The translations under genes and the position numbers were made by a program. This document shows positions 1 through 5,886 of a stretch of 12,801 bases of DNA, in pieces. Location: the NCBI GenBank assembly GCA_029936705.1, contig JAPYSD010000040.1:1-12801 (forward strand). The letters are read 5' to 3'. Within the stretch, counting starts at the first letter, position 1. Every line of letters begins with the position of its first letter. This DNA is from Croceicoccus sp. GTDB lineage: Bacteria; Pseudomonadota; Alphaproteobacteria; Sphingomonadales; Sphingomonadaceae. Below the pieces are notes generated by a model. The model searched no databases and had not been told where the DNA came from. It was given only the letters and a program-made list of their open reading frames with translations.

Positions 1-2
1 GT

Positions 3-386
3 GTCATTGCGTCCTTCGGCAAGCATGTATCCGGTTTTGCGGACAGGCTCGGCGCGGGGCTGCTTGGTCCCAGCCTGAGGCCGGATGGCCTCCACACCTC
101 GACGCTGGCGACGCTCGACCTGACAAGCTTGCCCTCGCAGCCGGACCTGGCTGTCGCGCAGCGATGGAACCGGGTGCTGTCGGCGCGCGGCTTGCGGCTC
201 GGCCAGCCGGTCAAGTGCGTTTCGCTCGGCGGCGGCAGGTGGGGCGGCACCTTGCGCCTGAGCCTTTCGATGCCGCTGATTGGCGAGCTTTCCAAGCTCG
301 CCCCGCAAGCGCTAGATGCGCGGCTCGAACGTGACATGAACCGCATCCACGAGGTGCTTGCCGCGGCCCAGCGCGGTGCGGCCTGA
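3..386 (+). CDS. Unrecognised protein, C-terminal part (5' end outside window)
   Basis: A frame is open from the first full codon at position 3 to TGA at 384-386, giving at least 127 residues of the C-terminal end of a longer protein. I do not recognise the family. The visible part has no obvious membrane segment. It has a glycine-rich stretch (CVSLGGGRWGG) followed by a segment ending in an amphipathic, charged helix (DARLERDMNRIHEVLAAAQ) and a short alanine-rich tail. A TTG at 129 could serve as an internal start, but the frame continues upstream in the same codon style, so a truncated gene is the better reading. The stop lies 15 bases before the flippase start on the same strand, so the two are probably co-transcribed. 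That context suggests a role in surface polysaccharide synthesis or modification, as inference only. Confidence 0.6.
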   Translation, partial: VIASFGKHVSGFADRLGAGLLGPSLRPDGLHTSTLATLDLTSLPSQPDLAVAQRWNRVLSARGLRLGQPVKCVSLGGGRWGGTLRLSLSMPLIGELSKLAPQALDARLERDMNRIHEVLAAAQRGAA

Positions 387-401
387 TCCACGCGATTTTT
401 C

Positions 402-1670
402 ATGAAAAACATCTTCCGCAACATGGGCTGGCTGCTTGGCAGCCGCGGCATCAATGCTGCGCTGAGCCTCGTCTATCTGGCGTTCGCGAGCCGCACGCTG
501 GGGCTGGCGCAATTCGGGCAATTCGCGATGATCCTGGTGCTGGCGCAGGGCATTGCCGGGATTGCCAGCTTCAACACTTGGCAGACGATCGTGAAATGGG
601 GCCACGCCCGGGGGGACGGGTCCGAGACGGCCGGTTTCGCAATCGCGCTCGACCTGCTCAGCATTGCGGGCGGCCTTGGCCTGGCTGCGGTCGCGGCCCT
701 GTCAGCCCCGCTATGGCTTCCTGTCCCCGGGGATAGCGAAGGGCTCATCTTCGCCTTGAGCGCGGCGGCGCTGTTCGGCCTGCGCTCGACACCCACGGGC
801 ATCTTGCGGCTGAACGACCGCTATGACCTGTCCGCCCTAGCCGAGGCCGCGCTTCCGGTGACCAGGGCGATCGGTGCCACCCTGGCCGTGCTGTTCGCGC
901 CGACCATTGCCGGGTTCGTGGCCGCCTGGGCGGCAGCAGAGCTGGTGTGCGGCGGCGCCTACTGGCTTCTCGCCTCGCGCTTCCTGACGCTGCGACTGAA
1001 GGACATCTCGCTCTTCGCCTTTCCGGGCAGGACACAGGGCATCTGGCCTTTCGTGTTCAGCACCAGCCTGTCGCGAACTGTCGCCGTCCTTGCCAAGCAG
1101 TTGCTCCTTCTCGCGGTAGGCGCAATTGGCGGTGCCGTTCTGGCAGGGGGTTACCGCGCCGCGTCCCAACTGGGGCAGGCGCTGGCGCAGCTTGGCGAGG
1201 CGGTCTCGCGCGCGATCTATCCCGATTTCGTCAAGCGCGAAGCCCGATCGGCCGACATCGCCCACAAGATGGTACTGATCGCCGCACTGGCCGGCATGGC
1301 CTCGGCAATTCTCGCCGTGCTGTTCGGCAGGCTTGCAATCGACTGGATCGTCGGGCGCGAGTTCCTGTTCGCCTACCCCGCGCTGGTCCTGCTCAGCCTT
1401 GCGGGCGCGATCGACCTGACAGGGGCAAGCTGGGATGCCCTGCTGGTTTCGCGCAAGCAGGCTGGTCGAGCACTGGCCATGCGGATCGTCCCGCTGGCCG
1501 CGGCGCTTTGCGCCATGCCCTGGGCGATGTCGCGCTGGGGTCTGACCGGCGTGGCGGGCTGCGTTCTGGCTGCCAGTGCGGCGACCCTTGCGGGTCTGGG
1601 TCATTCGGTACGATCGCGGACCGAGGGCGCTTCCGCTCCCCGGCCCGCGCACCGGCTTCCCAAGGCATGA
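402..1670 (+). CDS. Polysaccharide/oligosaccharide flippase-like membrane protein
   Basis: This 422-residue protein is very hydrophobic, with about 11-12 likely membrane segments (for example near residues 12-32, 40-56, 77-103, 115-130, 150-190, 228-250, 288-310, 318-337, 355-375 and 380-400). The N-terminal stretch RTLGLAQFGQFAMILVLAQG (31-50) is the typical start of Wzx-type flippases of the MOP superfamily. Such proteins move lipid-linked sugar units across the inner membrane for O-antigen, capsule or exopolysaccharide assembly. The length fits the family (usually 400-500 residues). The charged tail after about residue 402 is likely cytoplasmic. No good Shine-Dalgarno precedes ATG 402; the next ATG, at 423 (residue 8), has none either, so the upstream one is kept. 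The gene follows the unrecognised gene by 15 bases and converges with phoD, leaving 19 bases between stops. The exact substrate cannot be told from sequence. Confidence 0.82.
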   Translation: MKNIFRNMGWLLGSRGINAALSLVYLAFASRTLGLAQFGQFAMILVLAQGIAGIASFNTWQTIVKWGHARGDGSETAGFAIALDLLSIAGGLGLAAVAALSAPLWLPVPGDSEGLIFALSAAALFGLRSTPTGILRLNDRYDLSALAEAALPVTRAIGATLAVLFAPTIAGFVAAWAAAELVCGGAYWLLASRFLTLRLKDISLFAFPGRTQGIWPFVFSTSLSRTVAVLAKQLLLLAVGAIGGAVLAGGYRAASQLGQALAQLGEAVSRAIYPDFVKREARSADIAHKMVLIAALAGMASAILAVLFGRLAIDWIVGREFLFAYPALVLLSLAGAIDLTGASWDALLVSRKQAGRALAMRIVPLAAALCAMPWAMSRWGLTGVAGCVLAASAATLAGLGHSVRSRTEGASAPRPAHRLPKA

Positions 1671-1690
1671 CCCGGCGCGCGGTCGGGTTT
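1669..1690 (+). terminator. Weak hairpin at the flippase/phoD convergence
   Basis: The arms ACCCG (1670-1674) and CGGGT (1684-1688) can pair around a 9-base GC-rich loop, and a short T stretch (1688-1690) follows. Only three T residues are present and the stem is five pairs, so this is a weak intrinsic terminator candidate for the rightward flippase transcript. It overlaps the flippase stop codon and touches the phoD stop codon. In the leftward direction no T run follows. Confidence 0.22.
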
Positions 1691-3357
1691 CAGCTCGCAC
1701 GCGTCCATGGGTCGAACCGTTCGTTCGCGCCGGTCACGAAGCTTGCATCCACCTTCGCGGTAAAATCGCGGGACAATACGGTCGACACGGTGACGTAATC
1801 GGCCCGGGCGGTGCCGCGGCCAAGGGTGAGCAGCGTGTATCCCTTGAGGTCCTGGTTGCAGTAGGCAACCTCGTCGTTGGCTTGGGCGATCAGCGTCCCG
1901 ATCCCGGGCAGCAGCGCGCCATAGGAAGGGCTGGAAATGGCCGTGCAGCCGGATTCCACCGCGACCAGATTACCCGCATCGTCGTGCAGATTATTCGCCC
2001 ACCCCGCGTGGCTGTCGCCCGCCAGCACGATCGGCCGCGCCCCCGCTTCGCGAAAGGCGGAATACAGCCGTTCGCGCGCCGCGGGATAGCCGTCCCAGCT
2101 ATCGAGATTGAAGGGAATACCGCCGCGATAGCCTTCGACCGCGGCGGGCACACCCTTGTCGTAGGGGGCGGGCAATCTGGCCAGCATCGCGGCATAGCGG
2201 TCGGTACCAAGCGCCTTTTCCAGGTCCGGTCCGGCTACTTTTGCCATCACGACCTGATTGCCGATCAATTGCCACGGCTTGCCCGCATCAACCGATTCCC
2301 TCAGCACTCCGGTCAGCCAGTCGCGCTGATCGGTCCCGATCAGTTCGCGATCCTCGCGAGCACGCTGAGCCAGAAACGCGGCGTAGTCGTCGGCATTCCC
2401 GGGTTCGCCTTCAAAGCTGAGCTGCTTGCTCCGCTCCAGCAGGCGTGTTTCGGTCATCGCCAGGGTCGCAAGATCGCCGAACTCGAAACTGCGGAATATC
2501 GCCTCCTTCGCCCGGACGGGCGAAGGGTCGCGAATGGGCATCCATTCGAAATAGGCCTGCATGGCCACGGCCTTGCGCGCGGACCAGGCACCTTCGGTAT
2601 CTTCCTGGTGGTTCTGGGCGCCGCCGACCCAGTCGTCGTTGGTCACCTCGTGATCGTCCCAGACGCAAATGAAGGCGGCCCGCGCGTGAGCGGCCTGCAT
2701 GTCGGGATCGGCTTTCACCTGGGCGTGGCGCCTACGATAATCGTCCAGCGAAAGGATCTCGTGCCCGGGTTCGGGAAGGCGTCCCAGGCGCTGGCCGATA
2801 TCGCTGCCGTAACCTTCGGGTCCGTATTCGTAGATGTAGTCGCCCAGATGGATCACGGCATCCAGACGTTCGCGTTTCGCCATGTCGGCATAGGCGTTGT
2901 AGAAGCCGCCCGGATAAAGCTGGCACGAGACCACGGCCAGTACGAGATCGTCCACGCGGCCCACCGGCAAGGTGCGGAAGCGCCCTTCGGCGGACAGCGT
3001 GCCGTCGCTTCCCTCGAAGCGATACCAGTATTCGCGCCCGGGCTTCAGCCCTTCAACCTCCACCTTGACGGTGCGATCAGCCGAGGCGCGGGCAATCGCC
3101 TGTCCGCTGGCTATCGGGGTCCCGCCAGGCTGGCCCGTCACCTGCCAGCTAAGCGCGACATCTCCGGTGACGTCCGGCGCCACGCTGGCGCGGGTCCAGA
3201 TCACGGCACCGTCCGTCGCGGGATCGCCGCTGGCGACCCCGTGATCGAAGCGGACGGGCACGGTCTGGGTTGCACCGGCGCCGAAAGGAAGGCCCGCGGC
3301 GGTCGTGGCACCAAACAGGCCCAGCAGCCTGCGGCGGTCGATGGTCGGTTGGCTCAT
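1690..3357 (-). CDS. phoD: PhoD-family alkaline phosphatase/phosphodiesterase, Tat-exported
   Basis: This 555-residue protein should hydrolyse phosphate esters in the periplasm. It begins with a twin-arginine signal (RRRLLGLF, residues 8-15) and a likely cleavage site after AGA (27-29). An N-terminal PhoD_N-type beta domain follows (about 33-130), then the PhoD catalytic domain (about 138-525). PhoD metal-site motifs are all visible: SCQ (Cys145), LGDYIYEYG (Asp173, Tyr176), WDDHEVTN (233-240, Asn240) and AGDSH (Asp448, His450). By analogy with Bacillus subtilis PhoD these residues bind iron and calcium, so the enzyme looks intact. ATG 3357 is supported by an AAGGAGG ribosome site overlapping the stop of the upstream receptor gene, 14 bases away, which implies one operon and translational coupling. 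Two further cysteines (471 and 500) could form a disulfide. Family members act on monoesters, diesters or teichoic-acid-like polymers, so the substrate here is open. Confidence 0.93.
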   Translation of the reverse strand: MSQPTIDRRRLLGLFGATTAAGLPFGAGATQTVPVRFDHGVASGDPATDGAVIWTRASVAPDVTGDVALSWQVTGQPGGTPIASGQAIARASADRTVKVEVEGLKPGREYWYRFEGSDGTLSAEGRFRTLPVGRVDDLVLAVVSCQLYPGGFYNAYADMAKRERLDAVIHLGDYIYEYGPEGYGSDIGQRLGRLPEPGHEILSLDDYRRRHAQVKADPDMQAAHARAAFICVWDDHEVTNDDWVGGAQNHQEDTEGAWSARKAVAMQAYFEWMPIRDPSPVRAKEAIFRSFEFGDLATLAMTETRLLERSKQLSFEGEPGNADDYAAFLAQRAREDRELIGTDQRDWLTGVLRESVDAGKPWQLIGNQVVMAKVAGPDLEKALGTDRYAAMLARLPAPYDKGVPAAVEGYRGGIPFNLDSWDGYPAARERLYSAFREAGARPIVLAGDSHAGWANNLHDDAGNLVAVESGCTAISSPSYGALLPGIGTLIAQANDEVAYCNQDLKGYTLLTLGRGTARADYVTVSTVLSRDFTAKVDASFVTGANERFDPWTRAS

Positions 3358-3366
3358 GTCCTGCGT

Positions 3367-3374
3367 CCTCCTTA
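3367..3374 (-). promoter_or_regulatory. Strong ribosome binding site for phoD overlapping receptor stop
   Basis: Read on the minus strand the sequence is TAAGGAGG: the TAA is the stop codon of the TonB-dependent receptor, and AAGGAGG is a near-perfect Shine-Dalgarno, 9 bases before the phoD ATG. It fixes the phoD start and indicates that ribosomes finishing the receptor can re-initiate on phoD. Confidence 0.85.
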
Positions 3375-5714
3375 CTGGCCGAACCGGGCGGTAAGCTGCA
3401 CGCCATAGAAGCGGGGCTCTGCCGGGATGAAGGTCGGAATGCCGAATGCGCCCCCGGTATTGCCCGCGTCCAGCAGGTAATCCTCGTTGAAGGCATTGCG
3501 GATGAAGCCGGCGATCTCGTAGCGGTCATCGCCGAACGCCACGCCCGCCCGCGCATTGACCAGCGTGACCGGGCCCTGGCTGATCAGCTCGGAGTTCGGC
3601 ACTTCGAAATAGATGCGGCTGCGATAGGTGACCGACGGCGTTGCAAACAGCCGCATGTCCGCGCCAAGCGGCAAATCGAGCGTGAAACCCGCCGCGGCCT
3701 GCCATTCGGGCTGAAGCCGGAAGCGTGCGCCCGAAAATGCGCTGGCGAAACCGTCGTTCTCGTCGATGCCGCCATCGATATAGCCGACATTGCCGAACAC
3801 GCTGACCCAGTCGGTCGGCCGCAGGTTGACTTCGGCCTCCACGCCCAGATTGCTGGCCTTGCCGGCGCTTTCGGTCCGCGTGCTGCCATCGTCCTGCGTC
3901 ACGCTGACCTGGAAGCCATCATAGACCTGGTAATAGACGCCCAGCGACCCGGACACGATCGGGCTGGCAAGCTTTACGCCGCCTTCGTAGTTCCAAACCG
4001 TCTCTTCCGGGACCAGCTGCAGATTGGGGATGGCATTTCCGCTTGCGTCGCGGGCCGCATTGACCTGTACGACGGGCGAGCGGCGACCCTTGGAGACGGT
4101 GGCGAATACGTTGAGCCTGTCCGACCGGCGATACAGCGCATTGAAGCGCGGAAGCGCAGCGGAATAGCTGCGATCTGCGCTGAACACCTGCCCCCCGGTA
4201 TCGATCTGTCCGGGAATGAGCGGCGCGCCCGAAAGGACCGAGTTCGGAACGTCTGTGACATAGGCAGAGCGCCGTTTCTCGATCAGCAGGCGCAGACCCG
4301 CCGTCAGCTCGAGCGAGGGGACCGGAAGGAAGGTGACATCGCCGAAGACCGAATAGCTGTCGTTCTGTCCGCGGTTCTCGAAGGTCGAGCTGTAGGGGAT
4401 GGCGGACAACATCCCACCCGTGGCAAGCGACGTGACGGCAAGTGCGGGGACGCTGCCATCTGCCGCCACGCAGGGAATTCCCGGGATCAGCGGGCTGGGC
4501 GTCGCGACGCTGGTAAGGCACTGCAGGAAGAGCCCCTCCTCGGTAGAGAATGGCACGTTCTGATAGCCGTCCTCGGTAAAGAAGTTCCAGCCGAACGACG
4601 CGCGCCAGTCGGGATCGACATAGCTGAAGCGGCCCTCGTGGCTGAACTGGTCGCCGTTCGCGATTTCGGCGAACTCGAGGAAGGGGGCGGCGGAACCGTC
4701 GGCATCGAATATCTCGGCACTGTCGAACTTGCGATAGCCGTTCACTGTGGTGAAGGTAAGCGAGTCCGACAATTCGTAAGCCGCCGTCAGGTTGACATCA
4801 TAGACATCGCGCACGAGGCCCAGATCGGATCCGCCAAGCGCATCTGCGGAATAGGGGGAGCCGCCGAGGTTGGCGTCGCCGAACGGATCGGCAGGCCCCG
4901 CTTCGGTCGTGAAGGTTCCGGAAATGAACGGCGTGCCCGAATTGCGCTGGCGGTCATAGGTACCGATTAGGTCTACCGTCAGCCGCGTGCCCGGCGTGAA
5001 GCGCAGCGATCCGCGGACGCCAAGCTGATCCTGCGCATAAAGGTCGTCCTGCCTGTCGGAGAGATTGGTCACGTAACCGTCGCGCTTGCGCCATTCGGCG
5101 GCAATTCGCGCTGCGACGATATCCGAGCCGGCATTGATGTAGCCCGACAGGAGCGTCGCATCGAAATTGCCGTAACCGCCGGTAAGCTCTGCGGCGAAAC
5201 CCGGGCGCGGCCTGGCGGACACCAGGCTGATCGCGCCGACAGCGGACGCGGTGCCGAACAGCGTCGCCTGCGGCCCCTTGATCACCTCCACGCGTTCCAT
5301 GTCGTAGATCGCCTGGTACGATCCGCGCGAACGGGAAATGTCGACGCCGTTGTAATAGAGCGTGACGCGCGGCCCCTGCTGCGCGGAACCGGAATCGGAC
5401 GTGATACCGCGAATGACGATGCCGGGATTGTTGGCGCTCTGCTCCTGGATGTTGAGGCCGGGAACGTAGTTGGACAGCTCGTCGAGATCGCTGACGCCAA
5501 GCTGCTCCATGCGCGCCCCGTCCAGCACGGACATGGTGATGGGCACGTCGATGGCGCGCTGTTCGATCTTCTGCGCGGTGACAAGGATATCGCCTTCCGC
5601 CATGCCGGTACCGCCTTGGCCGGGCTGGGCCGCGGCCTGGGCGAATGCCTGCTCGACCGGAAGCGCCGAAGCGGTGAGACAAAGCGAAATTGCGAAAAGC
5701 GAATGCGATTTCAT
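3372..5714 (-). CDS. TonB-dependent outer-membrane receptor
   Basis: This 780-residue protein should be an energised outer-membrane transporter driven by TonB-ExbB-ExbD. It has a Sec signal peptide (1-25, likely cut after AFA), then a TonB-box-like stretch GDILVTAQK (41-49). The plug domain (about 55-168) includes IRGI (101-104) and VEVIKGPQATLFGTASAVGA (142-161). The rest is a 22-strand-type beta barrel ending in LTARFGQ. Length is normal for the family. The plug motif differs from the common GRNTxGGAINxVT form in having GTASAVGAISLVS. ATG 5714 was chosen over a start at 5768 because the signal peptide begins there and a GGGGG stretch lies 6 bases upstream. Only two cysteines are in the mature protein (399 and 415), in a probable surface loop. 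Co-transcription with phoD suggests a phosphorus-containing ligand; this is inference, since receptors of this type also take siderophores and sugars. Confidence 0.93.
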   Translation of the reverse strand: MKSHSLFAISLCLTASALPVEQAFAQAAAQPGQGGTGMAEGDILVTAQKIEQRAIDVPITMSVLDGARMEQLGVSDLDELSNYVPGLNIQEQSANNPGIVIRGITSDSGSAQQGPRVTLYYNGVDISRSRGSYQAIYDMERVEVIKGPQATLFGTASAVGAISLVSARPRPGFAAELTGGYGNFDATLLSGYINAGSDIVAARIAAEWRKRDGYVTNLSDRQDDLYAQDQLGVRGSLRFTPGTRLTVDLIGTYDRQRNSGTPFISGTFTTEAGPADPFGDANLGGSPYSADALGGSDLGLVRDVYDVNLTAAYELSDSLTFTTVNGYRKFDSAEIFDADGSAAPFLEFAEIANGDQFSHEGRFSYVDPDWRASFGWNFFTEDGYQNVPFSTEEGLFLQCLTSVATPSPLIPGIPCVAADGSVPALAVTSLATGGMLSAIPYSSTFENRGQNDSYSVFGDVTFLPVPSLELTAGLRLLIEKRRSAYVTDVPNSVLSGAPLIPGQIDTGGQVFSADRSYSAALPRFNALYRRSDRLNVFATVSKGRRSPVVQVNAARDASGNAIPNLQLVPEETVWNYEGGVKLASPIVSGSLGVYYQVYDGFQVSVTQDDGSTRTESAGKASNLGVEAEVNLRPTDWVSVFGNVGYIDGGIDENDGFASAFSGARFRLQPEWQAAAGFTLDLPLGADMRLFATPSVTYRSRIYFEVPNSELISQGPVTLVNARAGVAFGDDRYEIAGFIRNAFNEDYLLDAGNTGGAFGIPTFIPAEPRFYGVQLTARFGQ

Positions 5715-5886
5715 TGGGGACCCCCGTGAAAGTGTCGGCGGGCGATTGGGGGACCTGAGTGACGCCATCGTGACTGCCCGTTACAGTCCTGTCTCAATTC
5801 CTCTGGATGAAGGCGCGTGCCCGGGGACATCCACGATATGATCGGCGGAACCCCGGCTTGCGCGCTCGGTTTAACGCTGCGTGGAC
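5715..5886. promoter_or_regulatory. Divergent control region between receptor-phoD operon and asmA-like gene
   Basis: This 172-base gap separates the divergent receptor and AsmA starts and must hold both promoters. I could not place convincing -35/-10 pairs in either direction. It contains: an inverted repeat GACTG (5772-5776)/CAGTC (5784-5788); a Pho-box-like pair on the minus strand (5770-5786); two nearly concentric inverted repeats, CCGGGG/CCCCGG (5821-5826 and 5851-5856) around CGAT/ATCG (5834-5837 and 5841-5844); and a repeated ATTGGGG(G)ACC sequence at 5713-5722 and 5745-5755. Any of these may be binding sites; none matches a regulator with certainty. Confidence 0.6.
5718..5755 (-). 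promoter_or_regulatory. Possible hairpin covering the receptor ribosome binding site
   Basis: In the receptor mRNA, GGUCCCCC (5755-5748) can pair with GGGGGUCC (5725-5718), giving seven G-C pairs around one U-U mismatch and a 22-base loop. The GGGGG part is the presumed Shine-Dalgarno, 6 bases before the ATG at 5714, so folding would hide it. A regulatory role is inference. Confidence 0.25.

Noticed and set aside
1576..3408. 610-codon open frame on the plus strand opposite phoD
   Set aside because: It lies antisense to a complete PhoD with all active-site motifs. Its translation has no recognisable domain and reads like the shadow of a GC-rich gene. It also overlaps the end of the flippase.
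3270..4970. 566-codon open frame on the plus strand opposite the receptor gene
   Set aside because: It is antisense to a full TonB-dependent receptor. Long stop-free antisense frames are expected where third codon positions are G/C, and the product looks like no known protein.
5715..5768. Longer receptor start at 5768
   Set aside because: The extra 18 residues would precede a clean Sec signal peptide that starts at 5714, and no ribosome site supports the longer form.
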